Shown piece after piece: positions 17,189 through 26,514 of a stretch of DNA of 64,000 nucleotides (the first letter of the stretch is position 1; every line of letters starts with the position of its first letter). The notes below the pieces were generated by a model, which was not told the DNA's origin, did no database searches, and saw nothing but the letters and a program-made list of their open reading frames with translations. Location of the stretch: assembly GCA_963845675.1 (NCBI GenBank), contig CAWJSX010000003.1, forward strand, positions 186,001 through 250,000, in the 5' to 3' direction. A program made the translations under genes and the position numbers. Source of the DNA: CAWJMD01 sp963845675. GTDB lineage: Bacteria; Actinomycetota; Actinomycetes; Actinomycetales; CAWJMD01.

Positions 17189-18646
17189 ATGGATCCCGAG
17201 GAGTTCCGGGCGGCTGCCCATGAGCTGGTCGACTGGCTGACGGACCGCCGGATCGAGATCGAGGCGCGCCGAGTTCGCCCCGAGGTCGAGCCCGGTGAGA
17301 TCGCCTCCCGACTCCCGTCGACTCCGCCGTCCGGGGGCGAGAGCGCGTCGAGCGTCCTGCGGGACCTGGAGTCCGTTGTCGCGCCGGGTATCACCGAGGT
17401 GCAGCACCCGATGAACTTCGGGTGGTTCCCGGCCAACGCGAGCCTCTCGTCGATCCTCGGCGACCTCGCCTCGTCGGGGCTGAGCTCGCTGGGCATCTCG
17501 TGGGAGTCGTCCCCGAGCCTCACCGAGGTCGAGGAGGTCGTCGTCGACTGGATGCGGCGGCTCACCGGCCTGAGCGACCGGTGGTCCGGCGTCATCCAGG
17601 ACACGGCGTCGACCGCGTGCCTGGTCGCGATGCTCGCGGCGCGGGAGCGGGCGACCGACCACGCCCAGGCCGACGGGGGACTGGTCCGGTTCGGGCGGCC
17701 GCTGCACGTCTACACCACCGAGGAGGCGCACTCGTCCGTGCGAAAGGCCGCACTGCTGTCCGGTTTCGCCGCGCAGGACCTCAGGCTCGTGGACGTCGAC
17801 CCGTGGACGCGGAGCATGCGTACTGACCACCTGGCCGAGCTGATGAGCGCCGACGCCGCGGCGGGTGGCGTCCCCGCGATCGTCGTCGCCTCGCTCGGGA
17901 CGACCGGGGTGACCGCCTTCGACCCGCTGACCGAGATCGTCCAGGTCGCGGCACATCACGGCGCGTGGGTCCACGTCGACGCGGCCATGGCCGGCTCGGC
18001 GATGCTGCTGCCGGAGTGCCGGCACCTGTTCGCGGGCGTCGAGGACGCCGACTCGCTCTCGTGGAACCCGCACAAGTGGATGGGCACCATCCTCGACACG
18101 TCGTTGCTGTACCTGCGCGACCCCGACCACCTGGTCCGCGTGATGTCGACGGACCCGAGCTACCTGCGGTCGACCAGTGGCGGAACGGCGACCCAGTACC
18201 GCGACTGGGGGATCCCGCTCGGACGACGTTTCCGTGCCCTGAAGCTCTGGTACCAGCTGCGCATCGACGGCCCCGACGCCATCCGCGGGCGCCTGCGACG
18301 CGACCTCGAGAACGCCCAGTGGTTCGCGGCCGAGATGGCGCAGCGTCCCGACTGGGAGGTGGTCGCCCCGGTCCGGCTGCAGACCGTGTGCATCCGGCAC
18401 ACGCCGCCGCAGCTCGTGGACGCCGGCGCCGAGCACGTCAGCCGGCACAACGTCGCCTGGGTCCGTGCGCTCAACACGTCCGGGCGCGCGTTCCTGACCC
18501 CGTCGTTGCTGGACGACGTCTGGATGGCTCGCGTCTCGGTCGGGGTCGAGGGCACCGAGCGGCGGCACCTGGTCAGGCTGCTCGAGCTGATCGACCACTA
18601 CGCCGAAGAGGACCTGCTCACCGAAGCCGAACCGTCTGCTGGGTGA
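17189..18646 (+). CDS. Group II PLP-dependent decarboxylase (aromatic amino acid type)
   Basis: A 485-residue cytoplasmic pyridoxal-phosphate enzyme that removes CO2 from an amino acid, probably aromatic. The substrate-side motif HPMNFGWFPANASL is near residue 72. The cofactor region has SGVIQDTASTACLVAMLAAR, VYTTEEAHSSVRKA (ring-stacking His) and WVHVDAAMAGSAMLL (Asp contacting the pyridine N). The Schiff-base Lys is in SWNPHKWMGT (about residue 295). Length and order fit aromatic-L-amino-acid or tryptophan decarboxylases, but substrate cannot be read from sequence. It starts MDPEEFRAAAHELVDW. No partner genes lie next to it. Confidence 0.93.
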   Translation: MDPEEFRAAAHELVDWLTDRRIEIEARRVRPEVEPGEIASRLPSTPPSGGESASSVLRDLESVVAPGITEVQHPMNFGWFPANASLSSILGDLASSGLSSLGISWESSPSLTEVEEVVVDWMRRLTGLSDRWSGVIQDTASTACLVAMLAARERATDHAQADGGLVRFGRPLHVYTTEEAHSSVRKAALLSGFAAQDLRLVDVDPWTRSMRTDHLAELMSADAAAGGVPAIVVASLGTTGVTAFDPLTEIVQVAAHHGAWVHVDAAMAGSAMLLPECRHLFAGVEDADSLSWNPHKWMGTILDTSLLYLRDPDHLVRVMSTDPSYLRSTSGGTATQYRDWGIPLGRRFRALKLWYQLRIDGPDAIRGRLRRDLENAQWFAAEMAQRPDWEVVAPVRLQTVCIRHTPPQLVDAGAEHVSRHNVAWVRALNTSGRAFLTPSLLDDVWMARVSVGVEGTERRHLVRLLELIDHYAEEDLLTEAEPSAG

Positions 18647-18861
18647 ACCCGGCTCCTGACACGCGCACGGACTCCATCCGCAGGGAATGGTGCTCCGGTA
18701 CCGGTACGGCACCGGGGCCTGTCGTGGACCGTCGTGGGGTTCGGCCGGGAGAGCGACTCCGCTGCTCGAGCGTGACCGTCCGGCCCTCTGGACGTCAGCG
18801 GGCCGACGTCCGGCACCGTGACTACTGTCGAGGCCAGACATCGAGCCGATTGGGGGTCGGC

Positions 18862-20046
18862 ATGGAGCACCACGAGGTGATGATCGTCGGTGGCGGCAAC
18901 GCCGGCATCTCCCTTGCCGCCCGGCTGCTGCGGGACGGTTTCACCGACGTCGCCCTCGCCGACGGCCGCCGGGTTCACCGCTACCGGCCGCTGCTGAACT
19001 ACGTCGGCGGGGGCCAGGCAACGATGAGCGACGTCGAGCGCCCGATGTCACGCGTCGTGCCGAAGGGGTCCACCTGGATCCAGGACGACGTCGTCTCGGT
19101 CGACGTGGACGAAGCCACCGTGCACACACGCGACGGACGCATCATCGGCTACCGCGACCTGGTGGTCTGCCCCGGCACGACGGAGGACTGGGACGCGACG
19201 CCCGGGCTCGCCGGCGCCTACGCCGAAGGGTGGGCGGGCTCCACGTTCGTCGCCAGCTCGGCCCCGCACGTCTGGCGCGCGCTGACGTCGCTGCGCTCCG
19301 GTTCGGTGGTCTTCACCGTGCCGCCCGAGCCCGCCCCCTGCGCTCCCACGGCGTTGAAGCCGCTGTTCCTGGCCTGCGACCAGTGGCGGCGGCAAGGATG
19401 CCTCGACGACATCGAGGTGCACCTCGCGCTGCCGGAGGCCGGGGTGACCGGCCAGGAGGAGCCGGACGAACGGCTGGACCAGCGTCTCGCCGCCTACGGC
19501 GTCCAGGTGACGCGCAACGCCACCGTCACCGGACTCGATGGGGACGCGCGCAGCGTCACGCTGCAGACCCTCGACGGCCCGCAGACGCTCGCAGGCCTGT
19601 CCTACGCGCACGTCGTCCCGCAGTACCGCGCGCCGCTGTGGGTCGCCGACAGCGGCCTGGGGGACGGAACCGCCGCCGGGCAGGTCGACATCGACCCGGG
19701 GACCCTGCGGCATCGCCGCCACCGGTCGGTGTGGGCGATCGGGGACGTCGCCGCCGCATCCACCCGGTCGTCGGGCGGCGCCCTGCGCAGGCAGGTGGAC
19801 GTGCTCGCCGACAACCTCGCAGCTGCCCGCACGGGAGCGCCGCTGCGCGACTACGACGGCTACACGGTCATGCCGATCACCGTGAGCCGACGCGAGCTGA
19901 TGCTGGTCGAGGTCGATCGCGACGGACACCCACGACCCACGACGCGGCTCCTGGACCTGACGAAGCCGCGACGCCTCACGTGGCTGGTGGACCGCTATGC
20001 GCTCCCGCAGGTCTACTGGCATCGGCTGTTGCGCGGCAGGGTCTGA
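18862..20046 (+). CDS. SQR-like FAD/NAD(P)-binding oxidoreductase
   Basis: About 394 residues. ATG at 18862 is preceded by GGGGG, and the FAD site VMIVGGGNAGISLAARLL begins at about residue 6. The second dinucleotide-type segment and the late FAD-binding Asp appear in VWAIGDVAAASTRSSGGALR. Cys residues at LVVCPGT and in APCAPTALKPLFLACDQW resemble those of the sulfide:quinone oxidoreductase and flavocytochrome-sulfide family. The end (WLVDRYALPQVYWHRLLRGR) is the short amphipathic tail these enzymes use at the membrane. Sulfide oxidation is probable but not proven. The rest of the sulfur pathway is not in the window apart from a CstR-like regulator 12 kb away. Confidence 0.8.
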   Translation: MEHHEVMIVGGGNAGISLAARLLRDGFTDVALADGRRVHRYRPLLNYVGGGQATMSDVERPMSRVVPKGSTWIQDDVVSVDVDEATVHTRDGRIIGYRDLVVCPGTTEDWDATPGLAGAYAEGWAGSTFVASSAPHVWRALTSLRSGSVVFTVPPEPAPCAPTALKPLFLACDQWRRQGCLDDIEVHLALPEAGVTGQEEPDERLDQRLAAYGVQVTRNATVTGLDGDARSVTLQTLDGPQTLAGLSYAHVVPQYRAPLWVADSGLGDGTAAGQVDIDPGTLRHRRHRSVWAIGDVAAASTRSSGGALRRQVDVLADNLAAARTGAPLRDYDGYTVMPITVSRRELMLVEVDRDGHPRPTTRLLDLTKPRRLTWLVDRYALPQVYWHRLLRGRV

Positions 20047-20100
20047 CGGTCCAACGAACGTCGGGTCTGACGGACTGGATCTGTCGGCAGCCGCCGACCC

Positions 20101-20526
20101 TCACGCGGCGGATGCCGCCCACCCGGTCACGGTGACGATCCTGCACACGAGCACCCGCTCGAAGGGGCGGTCCGCGTACTGCGGGACGGTCCCGGCCAGC
20201 CGGGCGGCCAGGCGCTCGACCAGCTCGGGGCTGGGGTCGGCCACGTACTCGAGATCGGCACGCACCCACCACAGCCGGGACCAGTCGTCGGCGTCCCAGT
20301 GCTCGACGAGCAGGGAGCCCCGCGGGTCCGCGAGCAGGTTGTCCTCGCGCTGCAGTCGTCGTGCCGCCTTGGGCTTCACCGTGTCGATCGGGACGCCTAC
20401 GTGCCCGTCGTCCACCGCGTAGACGGCAGGCACCGGGGCCGGCCCACGCTCGGGGTGCAGCGTGCACACCACCCCGTGGACGTGCGCGGCAAGGCGGCTC
20501 CTGGCCTCGTCCTCACTCAGCCTCAT
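20101..20526 (-). CDS. PPOX-class F420-type small flavoprotein
   Basis: About 141 residues from MRLSEDEARSRLAAHVHG. The split-barrel fold of the pyridoxamine-phosphate oxidase-like superfamily is indicated by GVVCTLHPERGPAPVPAVYA, VPIDTVKPKAARRLQREDNL and GSLLVEHWDADDWSRLWWVR. This matches the subfamily in actinobacteria thought to use F420 or flavin. The start at 20526 is preferred because family members begin at this point; a longer in-frame start at 20580 exists, and neither has a strong ribosome site. Substrate unknown. It is transcribed away from the SQR-like gene. Confidence 0.8.
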   Translation of the reverse strand: MRLSEDEARSRLAAHVHGVVCTLHPERGPAPVPAVYAVDDGHVGVPIDTVKPKAARRLQREDNLLADPRGSLLVEHWDADDWSRLWWVRADLEYVADPSPELVERLAARLAGTVPQYADRPFERVLVCRIVTVTGWAASAA

Positions 20527-20576
20527 GACTGGCGACGATAGGGGCCGGGGGTCGCGCTGGAGATCTCCGAGGAAGC

Positions 20577-20984
20577 TCACGAGACGGGTAGCGGTGCCCC
20601 CCGGGCCAGGTGGTCCGTCAGCGCCCGGCGGCTCACGGCCTCCGTTGTGTGCGGGAGCAGGTCGGCCGGCGACTCGTCCCGACGCAGCCGGCTGCCCACT
20701 GCTCGTACGAGCGACTCGACGTCAGGAGCCGGCACGGCACCGGCGTACTCGACCGCCAAGCGGGCGCCGAGGCCGCGCTCCTCGTCGACCGAACCGGTGG
20801 ACTCGCCGGCCCCGACCAGCGTCCCCACCGAGGAGGGCGACGTGAGCGCCACGGCGGGAGAGGCGGGTCCAGCGAACAGGGTCGAGGCGACGAACGCCAG
20901 TGCGACGACGGCTTGTCTGCCGCGAGACATGATCTCGCTCAGTCGATTCGGATCCCGAGGCGGGTTCGGGGTCCTGGCACGCAT
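20577..20984 (-). CDS. Small exported protein, paralogue of 7989-8472
   Basis: 135 residues, in one intact frame. ATG at 20984 follows GAGAGGA by seven bases. A basic N-terminus precedes the signal-like helix RQAVVALAFVASTLFAGPAS, with probable cleavage after SPAVA or nearby. The mature part has a variable Ser/Gly/Thr linker and the conserved block LGARLAVEYAGAVPAPDVES, LVRAVGSRLRRDESPADLL and TTEAVSRRALTDHLARGA. That block is nearly identical to the broken gene at 7989-8472. Only short helices are predicted. I do not recognise a characterised family. It stands alone, whereas its paralogue ends the YHYH/HupE cluster. Confidence 0.75.
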   Translation of the reverse strand: MRARTPNPPRDPNRLSEIMSRGRQAVVALAFVASTLFAGPASPAVALTSPSSVGTLVGAGESTGSVDEERGLGARLAVEYAGAVPAPDVESLVRAVGSRLRRDESPADLLPHTTEAVSRRALTDHLARGAPLPVS

Positions 20985-21309
20985 GGGCAGTCCTCTCGGC
21001 CGGTCGCGAGCGGGATAGGCGTGGACGGGGGCGAGGAGTCCGTCGCGTCGTGGAGACAGCGTGGCCCGGCCGGCCGGGAGTCCGCTGTGCCTCAGGTGGG
21101 AACTGGCGGTGGGTCCCCTGTCCCCCGCGGCTACCCGTCCCCACGGCCGACGGTGCGCCCGGCCCCGATCATCACGCCCGTGCCGAGCGAGACCGATCCG
21201 GCGAGGGAGAACTTCTGCTGGTTGGAGGACACGGCACCCAGCTCACGACACTTCCGTACCCCAAGGCGGACGGCATCACCCGGACGTCCGCGATTGCGAG
21301 GGGACGTCG
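20985..21309. other. Intergenic stretch without a supported gene
   Basis: About 325 bases separating the small exported protein from the ankyrin lipoprotein, both on the minus strand. It carries the ribosome site of the former (GAGAGGA). I see no other gene, RNA or clear hairpin. Confidence 0.4.
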
Positions 21310-22554
21310 TCAGTCGCCCTGCAGAAGCCGGACGAGTCCGGCGTGGTCCCGTGCTCGGGCGTGTTCGAGGGCCGTGACCCCGTCCCTGTCCGGGATGGAA
21401 CGGTCCGCACCGGCGGCGAGGAGGAGGCGCACGATCTGCTGGTGGTCGGGGCCGCCGTCGCCGAGGATGACGGCTTCGAGCAGAGCAGTCCAGCCGAGCC
21501 GGTTGACGTGGTCGACGTCGATCCCGGTGCTGAGAACCCGGCGCACGTAGTCGACGTGCCCACGCTCGCTCGCGGGAATGAGGGAGGTGCCTCCGTACCG
21601 GTTGAGGATCCTCAGGTCGGGTGTCGCGGGGAGCAGCGCCTCGAGCATCGGCACGCTGCCCGTCACGCCGGTGACGAGCCAGGGTGTGTCGTGCTGGTCA
21701 TCCACGGCATCGGGGTCGGCTCCCATCGCCACGAGCAGCCGGGCGACGTCCAGTCGATCATGGGTCGCCGCGATCAGCAGCGGGGTGCGCCCGCGTGAGT
21801 CACGGCTCTCGACCTTCGCGCCTGCCCGGAGGGACCGCGCGACCTCGTCGGCGTCACCTCGCTCGGCGGCGTGGAGGAGCGCGGCGTCCGGGCGAGTGAT
21901 CTCGGCCGGGTCGAGAGCGCTGCGGAGAACGGTTTCGAGCGCTGCGTGCTGCCGCTGCCGAGCCATCTCCAACGGCGTGAGGCCCTCGCCGCCCGACGGG
22001 CGGGTCAGCTCGACGCCGCCCGCGACCAGGACACGGAGGGTGTCCACGTAGTCGATCGTGTCCTCTCCCAGCCACACCGCCTCGTGGATGGCCTGATAGC
22101 CGATCCGGTTCACGTGGTCGCGGTCGATTCCGGCCTGCAGCAGACGTCCGACGACGAGGGAGTGTCCGCGTTCGGCCGCGCGGATCAGGCCGGTGCCGTT
22201 CCAGCTGTCCTTGTCGTTCACCTGCGCTCCGTGCGCGAGCGTGAGGTCGAGCAGGTCGACGTAGCCCTCACTGGTCGCGATCAGGTACGCCGACTGCTCG
22301 GTCTCGTCCTTGGCGTTCACGTTCGCACCGCGCTCCACCAACGCCGCTGCACGGTGTACGTCGTCGGCCCAGGCGGCGTCGCGCAGCTGCTCGTCGAGTG
22401 CGGCCGCCGTGACCGTCTCGGAGGCAGGGGCTGAGGCTGTCGGCCGGGGGGCGGCGTCGCTCTGGCCGGGCTCCGGTGCGCCGGCACCGCATCCCGCCAT
22501 CGCCAGGATGGCAACGGTGCAAGCCGCCAGATCAGGAAGCGCCTTCGCGTTCAT
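21310..22554 (-). CDS. Ankyrin-repeat lipoprotein
   Basis: A 414-residue exported protein. MNAKALPDLAACTVAILAMAGCGAG gives a lipoprotein signal with Cys at about residue 22. A Pro/Ala/Ser linker follows. The rest is ankyrin repeats (WADDVHRAAALVERGANVNA, GYVDLLDLTLAHGAQVNDKD, GDADEVARSLRAGAKVESRD, DRLDVARLLVAMGADPDAVD, IVRLLLAAGADRSIPDRDG). Two halves are duplicates: AAERGHSLVVGRLLQAGIDR with HVNRIGYQAIHEAV recurs as ASERGHVDYVRRVLSTGIDV with HVNRLGWTALLEAV. A bacterial ankyrin lipoprotein probably scaffolds protein contacts at the cell surface. No partner gene can be named. Confidence 0.85.
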   Translation of the reverse strand: MNAKALPDLAACTVAILAMAGCGAGAPEPGQSDAAPRPTASAPASETVTAAALDEQLRDAAWADDVHRAAALVERGANVNAKDETEQSAYLIATSEGYVDLLDLTLAHGAQVNDKDSWNGTGLIRAAERGHSLVVGRLLQAGIDRDHVNRIGYQAIHEAVWLGEDTIDYVDTLRVLVAGGVELTRPSGGEGLTPLEMARQRQHAALETVLRSALDPAEITRPDAALLHAAERGDADEVARSLRAGAKVESRDSRGRTPLLIAATHDRLDVARLLVAMGADPDAVDDQHDTPWLVTGVTGSVPMLEALLPATPDLRILNRYGGTSLIPASERGHVDYVRRVLSTGIDVDHVNRLGWTALLEAVILGDGGPDHQQIVRLLLAAGADRSIPDRDGVTALEHARARDHAGLVRLLQGD

Positions 22555-22653
22555 TCGGTGCTCAGAGTTCCCAAGGGGGGGACGGACGTGGACTGACAAG
22601 GAGCTGTCGGTTCATCGGGCAAGCATGACGGGTTCTGGTGTCGGGGTGCGGGC

Positions 22654-24294
22654 TCACGCCTCCGGCGTCAGCGCGCGCGCTGCCTGCTCGGCGGCGTCGT
22701 CGAAGGGATGCAGCACGAGGTCCACCCGACCGGCAGCGGCCTCCTGTGCGAGGGACGCCGCCTCGGCGTCGGTGTGCGCGGTGACGGCGAGCCTGCCGGC
22801 GAACTGCCAGCGGTGCAGCGCCGCGGCCAGCACCCGGTTGGTGTCGACCCGCGGAATGGTGCTGACGACCCACTTGGCCGAAGCCAACGGGAGGCTCGCA
22901 GGGAACTCCGGGTCGTCGGCGTCACCGAAGACGATGCGCACCCGCTCCGCCGCCTCGGTCGTGCCCAGGTCGGTCCGAGCGTAGGGATCCCAATCGACCA
23001 CCAGGACCTCGTGCCCTTCGTCAGCGAGGCGCCGCACGATGTGTCGCCCGTACCGGCCGAAGCCGTAGACGATGACGTCGACGAGCGGGTGGTCGTGCCG
23101 CGGGATGGCGCGCGGACGCCTGCGTTCGAAGACGCTGAGCAGTGGCGAGAGCCGCTCGAAGATCTGGTGGGAGTAGAGGATCAGGTAGGTGGAGGTGCCG
23201 ATGGTGACCATGCCGACCAGGGTCACCAGTCCGACGGCGTCGTTGCCGATGTGGCCGAGGCTGAGGCCGAGCGCGACCAGGATGAGGGAGAACTCGCTGA
23301 TCTGCGCCACGGTCAGCCCGGCCAGGAACGACACCCGCTTCGGGTAGCCCATCAGCCCCATGATCACCAGCACGATGAGCGGGTTTCCGACCAGCACGAA
23401 CACCGAGAGCACGATCGCGGCCGGTATCTGCGACCCGATCTCGGCGAAGTCGAGCTGCGCGCCGAGCTCGATGAAGAAGAACAGCAGCAGGAAGTCCCGA
23501 AGGCCCGTCAGTGAGGAGGCGAGCGACTCGCGGTACGGCGTCGACGCCAGCGCGAAGCCCGCGAGGAACGCGCCGACCTCGGTGGAGAACCCGAGCCAGT
23601 CCCCCACAGCAGCAACGGAGACGGCCCACGCCACCGCGAAGACGATCAACAGCTCCTGGGAGCGTGCGACGAACCCCATCACTCGTGGCAGGACCCACCG
23701 CATGAGCACGGCCAGCCCCAGCAGTAGCCCCATGCCCTGCGCCGCGACGAGGCCGATCCGGAGGGCAACAGGCCCCTCGCGATCCCCACTGAACGAGGAG
23801 AGGACGATCATCAGCACCACGACCACGATGTCCTGGACGATGAGGAAGCCGAGAGCGATCCGCCCGTGCAGCTCATCGAGCTCGCGCTTGTCCGAGAGCA
23901 GCTTGACGATGATGATCGTCGAGGAGAACGTGAGGGCGATCGCGACGTACAGCGCCGTCACCGTCTCCAGGCCGAGCAGGACCGCGAGCGCGTACCCGAC
24001 CACCGAGGTGAACACCACCTGGCCGAGCCCGGTGATCACGGCCACTCGACCGGTCGTGCGGACCAGATGCAGGTCCAGCCTGAGACCGACGAGGAAGAGC
24101 AGAACGGCGATGCCCACCTGGGCGAAGAGCTCCAGCGGCTCGTTCTCCCGGACCCAGCCGAGCGCCGACGGACCGACGATCACTCCGACAGCGATGTAGG
24201 CGACGATCAGGGGCTGCCGGGCGCGGTTGGCGATCAGGCCCACCACGGCGGCGACGGCCAGCACCGCTGCGGTGACCTGGAAGCTGCTCTCCAT
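22654..24294 (-). CDS. CPA2-type cation:proton antiporter with TrkA-N domain (Kef-like)
   Basis: 546 residues. About twelve membrane helices form the first ~385 residues, starting FQVTAAVLAVAAVVGLIANR. Typical CPA2 elements are GVIVGPSALGWV, LLFLVGLRLDLHLV and LTFSSTIIIVKLLSDKRELD, with GFLIVQDIVVVVLMIV in the ion-binding helix. The cytoplasmic C-terminus is a Rossmann nucleotide-binding domain, DVIVYGFGRYGRHIVRRLAD then VLVVDWDPYART, as in Kef potassium efflux systems regulated by NAD(H). No glutathione-type ancillary gene is adjacent. It exchanges monovalent cations (K+ or Na+) for protons. A K+ channel gene lies divergently next to it. Confidence 0.9.
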   Translation of the reverse strand: MESSFQVTAAVLAVAAVVGLIANRARQPLIVAYIAVGVIVGPSALGWVRENEPLELFAQVGIAVLLFLVGLRLDLHLVRTTGRVAVITGLGQVVFTSVVGYALAVLLGLETVTALYVAIALTFSSTIIIVKLLSDKRELDELHGRIALGFLIVQDIVVVVLMIVLSSFSGDREGPVALRIGLVAAQGMGLLLGLAVLMRWVLPRVMGFVARSQELLIVFAVAWAVSVAAVGDWLGFSTEVGAFLAGFALASTPYRESLASSLTGLRDFLLLFFFIELGAQLDFAEIGSQIPAAIVLSVFVLVGNPLIVLVIMGLMGYPKRVSFLAGLTVAQISEFSLILVALGLSLGHIGNDAVGLVTLVGMVTIGTSTYLILYSHQIFERLSPLLSVFERRRPRAIPRHDHPLVDVIVYGFGRYGRHIVRRLADEGHEVLVVDWDPYARTDLGTTEAAERVRIVFGDADDPEFPASLPLASAKWVVSTIPRVDTNRVLAAALHRWQFAGRLAVTAHTDAEAASLAQEAAAGRVDLVLHPFDDAAEQAARALTPEA

Positions 24295-24557
24295 CGCCCG
24301 CTCAGCCGCCGAGGTGTCGGACCGGCTCGAGCGGTTGGGCCCTGCCCGTCATCGGGTGCTCCCGGTTCGAACCGCTGGGCGAGGGTCGAGATGGTCGGTC
24401 ATCCGGCCTCCGTGGACGAGGGGGCGTGTGGGGCGTGGCTCCCGATCGTGGTTGCGAGGAGGCTGCCAGCGCAACGTCCGTGCCGACAGTGACGAATGAC
24501 CCGGAATCGCCGGACCGCCGGAGCTCCCGACGCGTCCGACGCGGATACGGTCCTGCG

Positions 24558-25445
24558 ATGACCTCGTTCCTGACCATAGCCGGGGTCGTGCTGATCCTGA
24601 TCACGCTGCGCGACGTGTTCCACACGCTGTGGCACCCGAGCGGCTTCGGGACCCTCTCGCGACTGGTGTTCACGCTCGTCTGGCGCCTGGCGAAGCTGGG
24701 CAGCCGACGGCGCTCGGCACAGCTCGCCGGACCCTTCGGCGTCGTCGGCACCCTGGCGGCCTGGACGCTGCTGGTCGTCATGGGCTTCGGACTGCTCTAC
24801 CTGCCTCGCATGCCGGGCGGTTTCACGTTCGGGTCCTCCCTCATCCCCGAGGTGTCCTCCGACGTGGTCGCCTCGCTGTACCTGTCGTCTGTCGCCCTGA
24901 CGACCCTCGGGATCGGGGACATCCAGCCCGCCACGCCCGGCCTCCGGTTGCTCGTACCTACAGAAGCGCTGCTCGGCTTCCTCCTTCTGACTGTGGGCAT
25001 CTCGTGGATCCTGCAGCTGTACCCCGCCCTCATCCGGCGTCGCGCGCTGGCTCGGCGGATCACGACGATGTCGCGGCACCGGGCCGCGGACGTCGTCGAG
25101 AGGGGGGAGGTGTCCGTCGCCGTCGCGCACCTGGAGTCCGTGCGGGGCGACCTGGCCACCGTGGAGATGGACCTGATGCAGTACGGCGAGTCCTACTACT
25201 TCCGAGAGGTGAGCCCGGACCTGTCGCTCGCCGCGGCGCTGCCTCACGTCATGGAGCTGGTCGCCGCAGGAGGACGCTCGGCCTCCGCGGACGTGCAGAA
25301 CGCCGCCCTCATGCTGGGGGACGGGCTCGCGGAGCTCCTCACCCTGCTGCGCCGGCAGTTCTTCAGCGACGCCGGCGACGCGGACGCCACGTTGGCGGCC
25401 TTCGCGGAGGATCATCAGCATCCGCTGCCCGGTCGCCGCGGATGA
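24558..25445 (+). CDS. Two-TM potassium channel family protein
   Basis: About 295 residues. N-terminal helix TSFLTIAGVVLILITLRDVF, a second at VVGTLAAWTLLVVMGFGLLY, then the pore loop SLYLSSVALTTLGIGDIQPA and inner helix TEALLGFLLLTVGISWILQL. The filter TTLGIGD differs from TVGYGD at two positions (Leu for Val, Ile for Tyr) but keeps both Gly and Asp, so K+ conduction is plausible. A cytoplasmic helical tail follows. The next gene begins 16 bases after the stop and may be co-transcribed. Confidence 0.82.
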   Translation: MTSFLTIAGVVLILITLRDVFHTLWHPSGFGTLSRLVFTLVWRLAKLGSRRRSAQLAGPFGVVGTLAAWTLLVVMGFGLLYLPRMPGGFTFGSSLIPEVSSDVVASLYLSSVALTTLGIGDIQPATPGLRLLVPTEALLGFLLLTVGISWILQLYPALIRRRALARRITTMSRHRAADVVERGEVSVAVAHLESVRGDLATVEMDLMQYGESYYFREVSPDLSLAAALPHVMELVAAGGRSASADVQNAALMLGDGLAELLTLLRRQFFSDAGDADATLAAFAEDHQHPLPGRRG

Positions 25446-25461
25446 GTGTGAGGATGACCAC

Positions 25462-26112
25462 GTGGACGATGACGACCGACAGGACGACCTGACTGCGACC
25501 CGGCACGCGCTGCATGCCGTGGCCGAGCTGCTGCTGGCCGGGCCACAGCACGCCACGAGCCGGACCATCCGGCTGCGGGTGACGCCCGCGGGGTTCGGGA
25601 CCTGCCTCGAACCGGACCTGCGGGTCGAAGGCCTCGAGCTGGTGACCACCGAGACGCGGGTTCCTCTGGACGGCACCTGCGAGAGCGTCGCCCGGGCTGC
25701 CGGGATCGAGGCGCGTGACCTCCGCGAGGTCTACGCGGACGGGCCGGCGATGACCCGTGAGGAACCCCTGCAACTCGCTGTGGACGCGGCCGCGGTGATC
25801 GCGGACGTGTTCGCCCGCGGGGACGCCGCCCTGCGTGAGCTCGCCCCGGAGGAGGAGCCGGTGCTGTGGCCCGAGCACTTCGACCTCGGCATCACCGTGG
25901 ACGAGGTGAACTACGGCGTCTCGCCCGGCGACCAGCACCTGGCCGCGCCCTACGCCTACGTCGGGCCGTGGACCGCGCGCCGGGGGGCGTTCTGGAACAC
26001 GGACTTCGGGGCGGCCCGCCCGATGGCGGAGCTGCCTGACGTCCCGTCGCTCGTCGGGTTCTTCCGGGAGGGCGCCGAGCGCGCGACGTCGGACCCGCCG
26101 CGGGACCCGTAG
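25462..26112 (+). CDS. Conserved hypothetical protein
   Basis: 216 residues from GTG at 25462. A central segment TSRTIRLRVTPAGFGTCLEP, VPLDGTCESVARAAGIEARD and a C-terminal LWPEHFDLGITVDEVNYGVS with YAYVGPWTARRGAFWNTDFG match a conserved actinobacterial protein type I know only as hypothetical. It is soluble, without signal or TM helix. It follows the channel gene by 16 bases, which suggests one transcript but gives no clear functional link. Confidence 0.75.
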   Translation: MDDDDRQDDLTATRHALHAVAELLLAGPQHATSRTIRLRVTPAGFGTCLEPDLRVEGLELVTTETRVPLDGTCESVARAAGIEARDLREVYADGPAMTREEPLQLAVDAAAVIADVFARGDAALRELAPEEEPVLWPEHFDLGITVDEVNYGVSPGDQHLAAPYAYVGPWTARRGAFWNTDFGAARPMAELPDVPSLVGFFREGAERATSDPPRDP

Positions 26113-26149
26113 GACGGCTCCGCTCGGCCGCCGACCACTGCCGACGGCG

Positions 26150-26514
26150 TCATCCTCGGACCGGGTTCCGCTCGTCCCGCAGAGCGGCCACCAGCCGGAC
26201 CAGGCGAGCCGACAGCGCCGGGTTGTCGACCGCTGCCACGTGGCTCCTGGCGGCCTCCAGCGACACCAGGTCCGTCGTGGAGGAGCGGGCCCGGCTCGGC
26301 GCCCAGCGCGGCGACCGCCGCCCGGCCGAGTGCAGCGAGCGAGACGACGCTACGACCGGCGACCGTTGACGAGTGGAGCAGGTCGGGGTCCATCTCGGCG
26401 CAGGCCGAGATGACGCCGTGCGGGAGGTCGAGCGCCTGCGCTGCGAACGCGACGCTGGTGACGGTCTCGGGGATCTCGGTGCGGGTCAGTGTGATGGTCG
26501 TGGGAACCACTCCT
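26150..26514 (-). CDS. Hypothetical protein, frameshifted
   Basis: The coding strand reads TITLTRTEIPETVTSVAFAA then LDLPHGVISACAEMDPDLLH and SLAALGRAAVAALGAEPGPL. After a one-base break near 26280 it continues DLVSLEAARSHVAAVDNPAL and VRLVAALRDERNPVRG to the stop at 26150. The intact protein is about 120 residues, all soluble helices. The start is uncertain (near 26510, after GAAGGAG). I do not recognise it. Confidence 0.5.

Noticed and set aside
17048..18841. 597-aa minus-strand frame opposite the decarboxylase
   Set aside because: High GC third positions create long antisense frames; no motif or start site, and the plus strand is a clear group II decarboxylase.
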